A stretch of 64,000 nucleotides of DNA, taken from NCBI GenBank assembly GCA_010405405.1, contig MU004235.1:1626538-1690537 (forward strand). The letters run 5' to 3'. Of this stretch, positions 1 to 10,276 are shown in pieces; positions within the stretch are counted from its first letter, which is position 1, and each line of letters begins with the position of its first letter. The stretch is from Microthyrium microscopicum (lineage: Eukaryota; Ascomycota; Dothideomycetes; Microthyriales; Microthyriaceae). The position numbers and the translations under genes are program-made. The notes under the pieces are model-generated. The model saw only the letters and a program-made list of their open reading frames with translations, did no database searches and had not been told where the DNA came from.

Positions 1-31
1 AGTAATTCTTGACTCGCTGGAATCGACTTAC

Positions 32-58
32 CTTCTCTAGTTGCTCAGCTCGTGACAT
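32..58 (-). CDS. First coding exon of a gene leaving the window at its left edge (partial)
   Basis: On the minus strand an ATG at 58 opens a nine-codon exon reading MSRAEQLEK. It is followed at once by a consensus GTAAGT donor, and the rest of the gene lies outside the window. The exon ends in phase 0. Nine residues are too few to name the product. The support is the ATG, the short charged reading frame and the good donor. A chance ATG before a GTAAGT cannot be excluded. Confidence 0.45.
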
Positions 59-675
59 TTTTGGGACAGAGAATGAGGTGCTAAGAGGTACGGCTTTGCG
101 TAGTGGCCGTGGGGAATAGCTTGGCTCAATTGAGATTCTTGCTTCTTGTTTGTAGCTGTGCTAATTTGTGGCTACGGCTTAGTGGTGAGTGGTATTCCTG
201 AGGAAGTTTGGTCATATGGATATCCAATGGATTTGACCGAGAGCATACAAAAGTCTTATTTACAATCGACCTACCAGAACAAATGCTCCTCTAGTGGGTT
301 ACAAGGATGTCATAACAAAGCGATTGCAGAATAGGTCTTTGTTGGCTGTATACATATCCATTGTTCTATCGTGATATTCTTTGTCCGTAATTACTTCATC
401 CTTAGATTTCCAGTAGACAATGGCATTGTGCAGCATGGCTGTGCCATCATCGAGGTTTGGTCTGATGGGTGATCAGCTATGTTGCATTAGCCATCGACGA
501 CTCGAGACACTGTAAGAGTCCTTTGGTGAGGTACCTTTAAACGATATTTAGCAGCGAGCATTCATATCCGACACCTTCTTGATTTCTTGATTATTGTACA
601 CGAATAGTGATATCCAATATTTTCATGAACGCTGATGCTCTCGCTATGCAAATACACTACTCTCCCTAATCAGAT
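59..675. other. Intergenic, no gene seen
   Basis: This is the likely promoter of the left-edge gene plus the 3' flank of the nucleoporin gene. A 62-codon frame at 146-334 has no recognisable motif or splice context. Confidence 0.5.
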
Positions 676-1930
676 TCAGTCGCTTTTCAGGCCCAGGAAG
701 TCAAAGAACATGTAGTAATCCAGACATGCCCAGAACTTCCAGTACATGCTTGCCCTATCCCAATCGAAGCTGCCATCGTCTTTTCGGGGAAGTTCACTGC
801 CTATCATGTCTTGACTTGGTCCACCTAGGAAGAAGCCGATGATCGGCCATGAACCGAATGTTTGTTGCCAGCGGGAGTTGGTTGGGAGGAGAGCCAGTTC
901 GGCGGGCTGGAGAACGGCGCGTGACGCACCACGGAGAAGAACTGCACGAGGACGTTCGGTAGCGGGCGTCGAAGTTGAAGGCGCCTGGAAACTAGTGCTC
1001 TGACCTAGCGGACTTGGATTTGTAGGTTGATTCCCCGGTGTGAGCCCTTGAGCCGTCGCTGAAGAGGAGAATGTCGCGGTCGCAGAGGAATTGCTGGAAT
1101 TACCAGGCTGTATGGTTGAGCTTGTGCTCTGCGAGGGTGAAGCAGTGAGACTTGCTATCCGATCTGCAGTTGCAGGTATCGCTTCGTCCCGATTAGGGCC
1201 TTCGCCTCGATACCGCTCAGCATAAATGATATGGCCGTGGAGTTGATGTGGTGAACGGTAGCACGCACGGTCTGCAGATTCCGTTGAGTTAAACGTAACC
1301 TTGATCCAGTGCTCGCCGCCGTGATATGCATTGACTTTTGGAAGAGCGGCAGGCGGTATGGGTCCGCGCCGGCTTGTTGTGTTGCGGCTGAGGGTCATGT
1401 CGAATTTGGTGTTGGAGGGATACCGTTCGTAGTCTTCGTATATTACACCAGCAGAAACTCGCTCGTAGAACTCGATGGCTGCGAATTGGTAGATTTCTGG
1501 AAAGCCGTATAGAATGACTTCGGTTGGTACTCCTGCGGGTATATCGGTAACATTTTGCGAGGATTGGTCTTGGTTTATTCTAGTACTCGGTGTATTCTTT
1601 TTTGCGCGCGAAAATATGTCGTCGATGGCTTTCCAGTTTTCTACATTGTCTTGGTCTTGTCTTGCGGGAGTTTGTGTTCTCGTTGTTCTTGATGCGCCAC
1701 GGCGGGTTGTAGGACGGCCGAAAGGGCCTCGTTCTTCGGGAGCGCGTCGACTGTTTTTGTCCGCACTAATAGAATTGTTAGTGGTTGACAATGAATATTA
1801 AGTAGGCTACATACTCTGCATATTCGTAGCCCCAGGGAAGCTTTTGATTTGGGTTTGCTGGATCGGTTGCTCGTTCGCTTTCTGGCACGGCGTGGACTTG
1901 CATGCCCCCTCCGCGACGCGGTATATTCAT
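676..1930 (-). CDS. Nup53/Nup35-like nucleoporin (RRM_Nup35/MPPN fold)
   Basis: Two exons: 1930-1815 and 1765-676. The 49-nt intron (1814-1766) has a GTATGT donor, a CTAAC branch site and a TAG acceptor. The join is in phase and gives 401 residues. The N-terminus is basic and low in complexity. Residues about 119-225 resemble the atypical RRM of the Nup53/Nup35 (MPPN) family: EVILYGFPE opens the fold and GGEHWIKVTF follows late in it. A Ser/Thr/Pro-rich linker and a C-terminal hydrophobic/aromatic segment with YWKFWACLDYYMFFDF follow. In that family the tail is an amphipathic membrane-binding helix. Known members sit in the inner ring of the nuclear pore and bind Nup170/Nup155 and the pore membrane. 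The 5' neighbour is a divergent F-box gene. The family call rests on fold-pattern recall, not alignment. An in-frame ATG lies 19 codons upstream. Confidence 0.6.
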
Positions 1931-2788
1931 GATGAAGTGATGACGGGAGTTTAGAAGCTGCCGATGGTGAGATGAGAGAAAGCTCAAGTGTTGAAAGTAC
2001 TGGATTTAGATGAGCTGCGTAGAAATTGGTGTTGGGAATTCGCGTGTAGACAGTAGTAGTGCTGACTTTTTGGAGTTGAGTTGGGAAACAATAGAGACGG
2101 GGATAGCTGGACAGTGCCTGGACTTTAGACTTGGGCAACCAGCCTAGCCCGATAGAGCTTAGCGCACCCTGCGGCTGCTCAGCGAATGCATCCAGACGCG
2201 CGGGTAAATTGTCTGACTAGCGCCCTCTGATACAACAACATTGATTGACAATCTCCAACCTCCTTTCCTCTTCCTCCATCTGACTCTTGTCATTGCCTGC
2301 TATTCATCTTTTCCTGCCTTGCCTATCCAAAGCTTTGTCTACTATCATCCAGCCAAAAGAATCCTCCGTCAACGGTCGATACTTCAATCCATCAATATGA
2401 CGATATCCAAAGTTCAAGACACTCGCGTGTCATCAATGACCATCACTCATTTTACACCAAATGTACCAACACTTTTTTCGTATAGCCCCAAAGGAGGGGT
2501 TGTCGTTTTATAAACCCATCGACAACCCTCAGTACGGACCCTACCGAGCTGTAGATCCGTACTGTATTGTTCCATACATTTGATCTTGAAGATCACTAGT
2601 GAAGGAGAAGAGGGTCAGAAGGACCCTGTTGGGCATTATCCCAAATTGAAAAAAAGAGTCTATTCATTTTCCAGTCGTCAAACCAGTAAACCAAGTACCA
2701 ACAATTCATTTTCGCAAAAGCCAATTCAACCTCGTCCTTAATCCAAAATTACAATTCCCAGCAATTCTCAGTACAATATCCAGTCACC
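1931..2788. promoter_or_regulatory. Divergent promoter region between the Nup53-like and F-box genes
   Basis: There is no gene here. The region is pyrimidine-rich on the + strand close to the F-box gene. It holds a 9-bp inverted repeat, CAGTACGGA (2530-2538) and TCCGTACTG (2556-2564), with a 17-nt spacer. That is a candidate regulator-binding or hairpin site. Confidence 0.4.
2530..2564. repeat. 9-bp inverted repeat in the divergent promoter
   Basis: CAGTACGGA and its exact reverse complement TCCGTACTG flank a 17-nt spacer. It lies about 225 bp upstream of the F-box start. Function unknown. Confidence 0.6.
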
Positions 2789-3880
2789 ATGCCTCACATT
2801 GAGTATCTCGCGTCAGAGCTCTTGATCCAGATCTTCGACCATGTTGGCCAAGTCCAAGATGTCCTCAACCTCGGCGCTACCTGCCACCGTCTCCACGATG
2901 TTCAAACATCCAGTCGTCAACTGTACTTCCTCCAAGATGCCGCTGAACGCCAATATGGGCCTCTCGACGACGCCTTTCAACTGCTCACCCAAAACGACAG
3001 CCAAGAAGCACACATTCAGAGGCCCATCAAAGTGTCTCTCGCCCTCCTCAAACAAGTTGTGCACGTCGGCCGCGTAGCCGAAACCTGGGCAGACACTTAC
3101 CCCTTCAAAAAGTGGAAAGACGACTACACCAACCGCCGTCTCCTCTCTCTCGACGAGCGCTTCAAAGTACGCCGCGCAATATACCGTCTGTGGCTGTACA
3201 CCCGCGCCTTCCACACGCCGTCCCACCCACGCGAATCACGCCTCTATCCATCCGCCATGCGTGCCCGTTCCGCCCTCCTGCATATCTGGCCAACCGACGA
3301 ACTAGCCGAGATCGCCGACGTCCGCGGCGTCATTCGTGATATACTAGCATCCAACGTCTGCCCCTCCAACGGGGCCGTGACTCGTAAATTCGTGAACCGC
3401 CACGGCGACGATGCTGCGCGCCAGCTCGTCTTCAACTTGACGAATATCCATCTCACTTTTCCACCACCTGCACCGCCATGTCCACCAAACACAGGCCACT
3501 TTGCGCAGCCTCCCAAATCCGAGCTGTTCGAGCACTCGCCTACTTTCCGGGCGAGTACGACACGCACCAAGGCGTTGCATCTCGGACGCTATGGCGGACT
3601 CGATGCAGGTAATGAGGGCTGGGGCGACAGTATGGGGCACTACTATGTGGTCGAGGATATGCTCAAGCTGGATCCAGAGCGGATATTGTGGCTGAAAGAA
3701 AGAAAGATGGGTCGGGCACAGGTTGTGGAATATATCAGGGGCTTGGGGGATTGGTTTGAGAACTATGGGGATACTTGGGGCGAGACTTTGGAGTATGTGC
3801 TTGCAGAGAGAGGAGAATTTGTGGAAGATGTGATGGATGAGGGTGGGATTGTTGGGTATACTGGAGAGGATGAGGACTGA
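2789..3880 (+). CDS. F-box domain protein, 363 aa
   Basis: Single-exon frame starting at an ATG with a good fungal context (CACCATGCC). Residues 1-45 read as an F-box: LASELLIQIFDHVGQVQDVL, then a second helix with Cys and His. F-box proteins link Skp1 of SCF ubiquitin ligases to a substrate. The remainder is helical and rich in Arg and Trp, with a Pro-rich stretch near residue 230 (FPPPAPPCPP). It shows no WD40 or regular leucine-rich repeats, so the substrate-binding part is unassigned. The C-terminus is acidic (GEDED). It is not close to the tandem F-box family at 7.5-16.9 kb because it lacks their YPW tail. Confidence 0.75.
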   Translation: MPHIEYLASELLIQIFDHVGQVQDVLNLGATCHRLHDVQTSSRQLYFLQDAAERQYGPLDDAFQLLTQNDSQEAHIQRPIKVSLALLKQVVHVGRVAETWADTYPFKKWKDDYTNRRLLSLDERFKVRRAIYRLWLYTRAFHTPSHPRESRLYPSAMRARSALLHIWPTDELAEIADVRGVIRDILASNVCPSNGAVTRKFVNRHGDDAARQLVFNLTNIHLTFPPPAPPCPPNTGHFAQPPKSELFEHSPTFRASTTRTKALHLGRYGGLDAGNEGWGDSMGHYYVVEDMLKLDPERILWLKERKMGRAQVVEYIRGLGDWFENYGDTWGETLEYVLAERGEFVEDVMDEGGIVGYTGEDED

Positions 3881-4219
3881 GTGGAAATTGCGAGTTACCC
3901 AAGCTGAAGACGAGGATCAAGAGAGCTCGCTGCGTTTTTCGGCTTCTTCGCGTTACACTTCTATATTGACACTGGTTTTTGACATTTCGATTGAATGGAA
4001 TTCATGTTTAGATCGCCTACAAATGAATAGACACTTGGTCTTCTGCACACATACACCTTTTACCATTCGCTTCATTTGATTTGATTGGTTTTTTGGATTA
4101 TATTATGTGTTCATTCTATTAATCATCCATATTCGCCATCACTGCCGTAGCAGCTGGCCATCACACGCCCATATATAACATATCTCATTAGAAATCTTTT
4201 TCCCCCTGTCTCATACATA
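3881..4219. other. Convergent 3' intergenic region
   Basis: AT-rich stretch between two tail-to-tail genes, holding their 3' untranslated ends. No coding signal seen. Confidence 0.5.
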
Positions 4220-5578
4220 TCATAACAATCCCAAACACGCATCAACCGCGCTCTCGAGCTCCACCACCCTTTGCCGTAATAGTATATTTTCTCTAGCCAC
4301 ATCACCATTCACCGGCGCTCGATTCGTTCCCCACGGCCCAACAGCCTTCCGTTCTTGACTTGTCGGTATGACCGGACTGGACTCCACACTACTATTCAAG
4401 CTATGCAGTGTGCTTTCCTCGTCACTTTCGAAACCAGAATCACTGTCCGAGATCCTCGTCCGCGAATCTCGTTTTCGTTCGCGCCGTAGCTGTGCTAGTT
4501 CTCGCTCTGCTTCTTCTCGTCGCTGTCGTTCTTCCACTAGTTGGCCTCGTAATGCTGATTCGGTATCCGCTAGACGGGCACTCATGTCAGATAGTTGCAT
4601 TCGTAGATGACGGGCTCGGGTTTCTGCTTCGTCGAGTTCATCTGCTTGCGCTGCGTTCTCTGCGGTACTCTCTGTGAGAGCGCGCGTGCGGGATGTATAT
4701 GCTGAAGAAAGGTCTGAGAGCAGGGCGGTTGCGGTTGTGAGGAGGGAAGTAAATGCTGGAGTTGGCTCATCGGGTGGGCCATTTGGGAGTAGGACAGATG
4801 GGATGTCGAGATTTGAGTAGGGATCTAATGGTGACTTGGGGTTGTTGGAGGCTGGTACGAAGGAGGGAGAGGTCGACGTGACGCGTGACTTTAGCCATGC
4901 GAACGTCGAGTTCGTAGTCGTACTCGCAGAGCTCTGTTGCCTTGCACGAGTGCGCGTGGTATAGCTGCGAGACTGGTGATCCATGTCGAAGTCTTCGGGG
5001 GCGGGATATTCGTCTGGTCCTGGGGAGGCGTAGGGACTGAAGAATTCGAGGAAGGATTTTGACCCGCTTCGAGTATGGGTTCGCTGATGCTGGTGTTGGC
5101 GGGCACCAACTGAGACTGAGCTTGCGGTACTTGCAGTCGAGAAAGTTGAAGATATTGCGCTCTGGGGAGTTGATGGGCGTGAATGCGTTCGCGTTGGCGA
5201 AGCAGAGCGCGAGGACACCGTTGAAGCTCTAGTCAGGATAGGTGGAAGTTTGAAAAGTGAGTCTGCGATGCTGAAGTGGTGCGCATGGGCTGGTCGGATA
5301 GGATAAGTGACGGATGAGTCCTCGGGAATGCTGCTAGCTGTGAGGGCGGGCGAAGGGGGTTGGACAGCTTTGAATGTTGGGGATGATGCTGTAGTAGGAT
5401 ACTGGTATGCGGAAGTCTGTTTGTGGGGGAATGCTGGGGGAGTAGGATATTGAGAAGTATATCTGTTGGCGGTGGTCAAAATGTCGGTTTGAGATGATGT
5501 TGTGGTAGGTATAGTGTTGGAGTAGGCTGCTGTACCACCCATGGTTGAGCTTCGGGAAGAGAGCGGGACCGAAGTCAT
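4220..5578 (-). CDS. Ser/Thr-rich protein with C-terminal coiled coil, 452 aa, function unknown
   Basis: Uninterrupted frame with a start near MTSVPLSSRSSTMGG. The first 270 residues are low in complexity (Ser, Thr, Pro, Ala). They carry many possible proline-directed phosphorylation sites, for example SASPTRTHSRPSTPQSA, so disorder and kinase control are likely. Residues about 320-390 form a strong heptad-like coiled coil rich in Glu, Arg and Leu (VEERQRREEAERELAQLRRE). Next is an acidic SDSDSGFESDEES patch, then a short terminal helix ending ELESAVDACLGLL. I do not recognise the family. It may be a scaffold or polarity-type protein, but that is inference. Confidence 0.65.
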   Translation of the reverse strand: MTSVPLSSRSSTMGGTAAYSNTIPTTTSSQTDILTTANRYTSQYPTPPAFPHKQTSAYQYPTTASSPTFKAVQPPSPALTASSIPEDSSVTYPIRPAHAHHFSIADSLFKLPPILTRASTVSSRSASPTRTHSRPSTPQSAISSTFSTASTASSVSVGARQHQHQRTHTRSGSKSFLEFFSPYASPGPDEYPAPEDFDMDHQSRSYTTRTRARQQSSASTTTNSTFAWLKSRVTSTSPSFVPASNNPKSPLDPYSNLDIPSVLLPNGPPDEPTPAFTSLLTTATALLSDLSSAYTSRTRALTESTAENAAQADELDEAETRARHLRMQLSDMSARLADTESALRGQLVEERQRREEAERELAQLRRERKRDSRTRISDSDSGFESDEESTLHSLNSSVESSPVIPTSQERKAVGPWGTNRAPVNGDVARENILLRQRVVELESAVDACLGLL

Positions 5579-7493
5579 GCTGGCTCGGAAAGTGCTAGGT
5601 AGCTACGGCTAATGCTCGAAACGAAAGGCTATTCTGTTATGTTTGAGATTCCTTAAGGATCTTGGGGTGTTCCTATAATTCAAGCTGGAATGCCCTTGCT
5701 GTTGACTGGGTTGAGTGGGATGTTCAGGGTTGAAACACTGGGCTAACGGGTTCCTGCTGCCAAATTGTCCCAAAGCTCCTTCTAAAGACTACTAATTTTT
5801 GCAGTGTTCAGATTTTGAGATCTGAGGAGTTGATAGGAACAAGGTTGTGATGAGACACAGTCCTGTGATGTTGAGGCAGGGACAGGAAGCAGTCCTACTG
5901 GTTGATGGTACAAACGTCTGAGATGAAGTGCACAGGGATCTTGACTGATGCGAATCTGGAGGTTCAATGTTGTCGGCTGCAAACAGTTAATGGATGTGGT
6001 TGACTAGAGACACGAGATGGAGAAAATGGTGGGACAACGACAATTGAGATCGGAAGATTTGAGATGGGAAGAACATGGGTAACATGTGGTACAACGTGTA
6101 TTATATTGGCTTGTGATTATGGGAAGGCTGAGAAAGGCTGAAAATCAAAGAGGCTGAAATAGCGTGGATGCCCGCAGGTGTGGAGCCAAAAGCGTTGTGA
6201 GCACCGCTAAACTTGAAAGTTGGTGGTTGGGAGAATCCACCACCCAGCCCCAAAATTACCCCTGGAATCAAGCGCACTTTAGTCGTACCATACTCCCAAC
6301 GGAGTACATGTACATCGTTCCAGGTCTTCCACGTATCAAATCACTCGTCATGATATTTATTTATTTAGCAAAATGGTTTAATTCTACTGGTCGTAGGATC
6401 AAGCCATCAAATTCAGGAAACAGATACTGAATAGCAGAATAAGACCTTAGACCTAAGTCGCCCCAGCCACAAGACAACATTCTATCGAGTATTACACCAA
6501 GTCTCATACGCCATTACGGCGGGATCATTTCCGAGCAGAGCATCAAAGATGCTCTGCCAAGCTGCGTATCATCATAGTTAAATATCAAAGTTGTTGACCT
6601 ATGGCTTTAGAGATTGCAGCTTCAACTTGATAATTCGACACGCATGCTGGCAACTGCTTACACTTTCATAGACCAAAATTTGCTCTTCTATTCTCCGCAG
6701 CATGAAATTCACAGCGTATCTTGCATCGTCTCATTACCTGTTCACCTGAGCCTTTCTCATCGGCCAGAGTTATTAAAAAAATCACGGAAATCGCGCCTGC
6801 CAAAATGTATATCTGAGATCCAATAAGGACTAGCGTGGTAGGGATACTGCATATCATTGCCGGGGTTGGCCGTACTCATTCTCAACTTCATCCTTTCTGA
6901 AGCATCAGTTCTCCAAGCTGTGAACTCACAGCTTACGGAACTCGCGACAATATATGGTTACATAGTTTCTGACAAGAGGAAGCAGATCTTTGATCCAATT
7001 TTGCGCAAGCACCTTCTAGATCGCTTCTTTCATCGCCGCAGCTGACAGCCCTACATGCGCAAAGCGAAATAAGGCTGGCGACCAAGGCGACATCCGAGCC
7101 TTGTCGCCTTTCTCCCATTATGTCTGTAAGACATGACGAACAATCTATCCGGACTAAGACTGTTTATTAGATTCTTTCTTCCATCTGATGCTCATCACGG
7201 AATCATGATTGGCAATGTTTGAGTTGATGTTCTGTATGGTTTGCGTTTGAGCAATCGTCCGAGGTGTTTGGTCTATGCTTGGTCTTAATTCAAGCAAGCT
7301 ATTCGACGTTCTTCGCATCTAGACACATTGTGCTTGCGAGTCGAACAACAACAGGCAGGCCTTCATATATAGGCTGAACGTGACGGCTGTCAGAAGACCA
7401 GAACTTGAGGACAGTTTCTTCAGTCTGTCCTCAATCACTGGAGTTTTCCAGCTCGGCTTGGATCGAATTATCAATCTGAGTATAACTCGCACC
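5579..7493. other. 1.9-kb intergenic region with a perfect hairpin
   Basis: No supported gene; the frames here are short and lack start or splice logic. It contains a perfect 10-bp inverted repeat with a 3-nt loop at 6535-6557, and the promoters of the coiled-coil gene (-) and the first array F-box gene (+). Confidence 0.45.
6535..6557. repeat. Perfect 10-bp hairpin, AAA loop
   Basis: GCAGAGCATC, loop AAA, GATGCTCTGC. The stem is exact. It stands alone in a gene-free stretch, and no oligo-T tract follows it. Confidence 0.7.
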
Positions 7494-8906
7494 ATGGCCG
7501 GCTTCCAAAAGCTACCACGGGAACTGCTTGACATGATTTTCCCTATGGCTGGTAACTGTTATCATGCGGAGGAACCGCCGCCAGTGGATAATCATAAGCT
7601 GCAATTGGAAGTGGCAAGAAGGACTCCACGGTTCTGCAGCTGTCAAAGCAATCCCAAGCGCTCTTTCAAATCAATGTCTCATGTTTCAAGGTGGTTTTTG
7701 GCGACTACTGACTTCTACTGGTTCTATGACTTCACCTTCACGATACCTTATCGCACCGATGTAGAATTTACCAGCACGGGACCTTGTCGCACCGATTTAA
7801 AAGATTATTGGAGGTTAATAACCAACAGAGTCCAGCCAAATTGCCACATGCTTCGTCTGCACCGAGCCTTGCCTGTTGCAGGAAGACCTTCCCTCGGCCT
7901 CCCGGCGGAAGTAGTGCAAGGCTTCAAGCATGTCAAGTGTCTGATCATTCAAGGACCTCTCGGTTCTGTGACCGATCCGGAGTGCAGGTACAATTGCCAA
8001 CATTGGAAAAGTCATTACTCTATTGCTCAGGCCGAATACGACGATATTTTATCTTTGTTCAAGCATCTTCCCAAAATTCGCCATTTGGATGTTGTCCATA
8101 TGCAAAGCAGCGACGGTGAAGCATTACTGAACGCACTAGGAGATGCTCTTCCAAAGGACCAACTCCAGATCTATACTTTCGGTGCCTACGAGAGTGCGTA
8201 TCATGGCAGGCAAGATTGCTACTCATCAAGAATTCCTTTCTTAAACCAAGCCAAATCGCTTGAAAAGATTAGCATATTAGGGAACTTCCAGCACCGTCTC
8301 ATCAGCTCTGTGACCGACTACGCAAATCTCACCAGTCTTCGACTTTCATGGCAATCTATCACTCATCGACTTGGCCAGTCCGGGCAGGTGCAGTTCATTA
8401 ACTATGAATTCGAACGGTTCTATCTTGGACCCAAACTTCACACTCTCATTCTAGACTTCACCCAACCCCGACTAGAACCTATGGATGCCATCGAACCATC
8501 AGATATCCAGCTAATTCAGAGACTAATTCTTGCAGCGCACACATTACAAGCAACGCTAAAGCATATCAAAATCGTTTACTCTCCTAATGTCAGAGTGCCA
8601 TCATTCATCAGCATCTCGCAGTTGCCCGCAGTTCCCAACTCGACATCTGTACAGGGTCTTCCACCACACATACGTCGCGATTATCCTTGGGCCCGACTCC
8701 GTAACCTGGCAACCGACATGGCGAACCGTGCTCCACAGGTTTCTCTTACGTGGAACACACCTTCGATGTCTGAACACGCGTTCGTGACTATATGCATGGG
8801 CCAATTACTTCAGAGGCATATTTGGTGGAGGTATAACAGGAGAGTAGATTGCTGGGACTATGACTTTTGGAAGTTTTTTCGAACGCATTTAGGACTACCG
8901 ACATGA
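7494..8906 (+). CDS. F-box/leucine-rich protein of the tandem YPW-tail family, copy 1 (470 aa)
   Basis: Single-exon copy. The start is the ATG in CACCATGGCC at 7494; the frame runs further upstream only through a non-ATG stretch. The F-box-like N-terminus reads FQKLPRELLDMIFPMAG. A Cys-x-Cys site (FCSCQ) follows, then a second helical segment. The middle holds irregular leucine-rich strands such as IRHLDVVHM, LEKISILGNF and LTSLRLSWQ. YLGPKLHTLILDF marks the start of the C-terminal module, and DYPWARL plus VSLTWNTP form the shared tail. The paralogue at 10277 carries an intron just before the LGPK motif; here the same point is continuous coding sequence. Likely an SCF substrate receptor. The target is unknown. 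Confidence 0.75.
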   Translation: MAGFQKLPRELLDMIFPMAGNCYHAEEPPPVDNHKLQLEVARRTPRFCSCQSNPKRSFKSMSHVSRWFLATTDFYWFYDFTFTIPYRTDVEFTSTGPCRTDLKDYWRLITNRVQPNCHMLRLHRALPVAGRPSLGLPAEVVQGFKHVKCLIIQGPLGSVTDPECRYNCQHWKSHYSIAQAEYDDILSLFKHLPKIRHLDVVHMQSSDGEALLNALGDALPKDQLQIYTFGAYESAYHGRQDCYSSRIPFLNQAKSLEKISILGNFQHRLISSVTDYANLTSLRLSWQSITHRLGQSGQVQFINYEFERFYLGPKLHTLILDFTQPRLEPMDAIEPSDIQLIQRLILAAHTLQATLKHIKIVYSPNVRVPSFISISQLPAVPNSTSVQGLPPHIRRDYPWARLRNLATDMANRAPQVSLTWNTPSMSEHAFVTICMGQLLQRHIWWRYNRRVDCWDYDFWKFFRTHLGLPT

Positions 8907-9142
8907 AATTATTCGAGATGATGAAGATGAACAAAGCATCTGCTTTCGGTACTTGATAGACCCGCTCAGATTGACTATGATGAGGGCGGTATCTTACGAG
9001 GAGTTGGTAGTTGGCCGCACGTCGCATTGTAGTGACTTCAATTTTACATGTTCCAGGATGTACAGTACTCAATAAGAAGTCATAGACGATAGCTCGATCA
9101 ATGACTAAGAGTCTTAAGACTTGCGTCTCGCCGGACTACATC
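8907..9142. other. Short spacer, no gene
   Basis: 3' flank of copy 1 and promoter of the miniature copy. Nothing further recognised. Confidence 0.4.
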
Positions 9143-9651
9143 ATGGCACAAGCCCACCACCATGGTCCTGTTTTCACGGAAATCGTCAAAGGTAAGACTT
9201 TACTGTCCTGAATTCTATCGCAAGTCGACTTTCATGATCGATCCCGAGGATACAAATTATTTATGAGTACTATCGTTAACGGATGCTAGGTTTCCTTGGC
9301 CCAAAGGTTCACACCATCACCCTTGATCTTTCCGGGAAATCAGATGCACACATATTCCAGACTTATCACAACCAGTGGGTACAAGACATGGGCGATATTG
9401 CAGTCAAGGAAGAGAAGTCACTTCGTGAACTGAAGATCATCTTCTCTCCATTGGAAGATCAAGCAATAGGGCTTCACTTCCATCCTACTTTTCAGGTCAA
9501 TGCTGCGCAGAATCTTTGGAATCTGCTGTATCCGTGGGATTTGATGGCTAAGCTTGTTGAGCGCTGGAGAAACCAGATACTTGTTCTATGGACCGAACCT
9601 ACAATACCAAGAGACCGGTTTAACTTGATGAGAGAGTGGACTTCTGACTGA
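9143..9651 (+). CDS. Miniature F-box-family gene or pseudogene: last-exon module with a short new 5' exon (136 aa)
   Basis: The second exon (9290-9651) matches the terminal exon of the gene at 10277. LGPKVHTITLDL matches LGPKLQTLILDF, and LLYPWDLMAKLV matches NMPYPWDMIKEL. It starts after an intact TAG acceptor at the same position and in the same phase as the paralogue's intron. Upstream there is no F-box. Instead a 49-nt open exon (9143-9191, MAQAHHHGPVFTEIVK) ends in a GTAAGA donor of the compatible phase. Joined, they give 137 codons including the stop. So this is either a working truncated gene that makes only the tail module, or a remnant whose 5' part is lost and whose short exon is fortuitous. 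Confidence 0.5.
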
Positions 9652-10276
9652 GTTCAAGGAGATTTTGGTGTTGACCGCTACCCTGTGCCGTGGTAAATCG
9701 ACCGGGTGTTGCTTGTGGATGCTGAAGAGACAGACAATGATGATTACGAGTAGTAATTTGAAGGAGGTAGACTGGACGCTGAGGTCGTTCTTGCTTGTTT
9801 GCATCCGCGAATATTGCGTTGTACCTTCCATGTGGCTCATCGGCCAATAAAACCACCTCAGAAAGACTTTCACTGCAAATTTCGAGGTTGATTCGGTTTG
9901 TCACTGCCTAGGTATTTTGCCATGCCGTCAATGAATTCATCACTATATAAGGTTTTACAAAAATTCTAATTCCTCTTCACCGCCCTTATTTCTCCAACTT
10001 TGCATTCACCATTCTAATCATCAATTTCCTTCCGCTTCACCGAAAGGACTACCGTTCAGTTCAGCTTCAAAAAAACCAACAACCTCTTCGCCTCGTCAAT
10101 GGCCACGCTTTGATAACTTCGCTAGAGTCTCAAGTGTCGCCATCTCTCGTTGCCTCTTCCAAAAGATTCGGGCAGCTGTAGATTTCTCATTGCACGGCGC
10201 AAACCATCGCATCTACCGCTTTTCATCCAGAAGACTGCGCGAGCGCTATCACCAGGCTTTCAGTCAAACTTCAAAG
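9652..10276. other. Spacer and likely promoter/5' leader of array copy 2
   Basis: No gene supported. The last 300 bases are rich in C and T, typical of fungal promoters and leaders. A TATA-like ACTATATAAGG lies near 9943. Confidence 0.4.

Noticed and set aside
1309-2138. Frames of 67, 95 and 165 codons overlapping the Nup53-like gene
   Set aside because: Overlap the spliced nucleoporin exons in other frames; no start context or domain.
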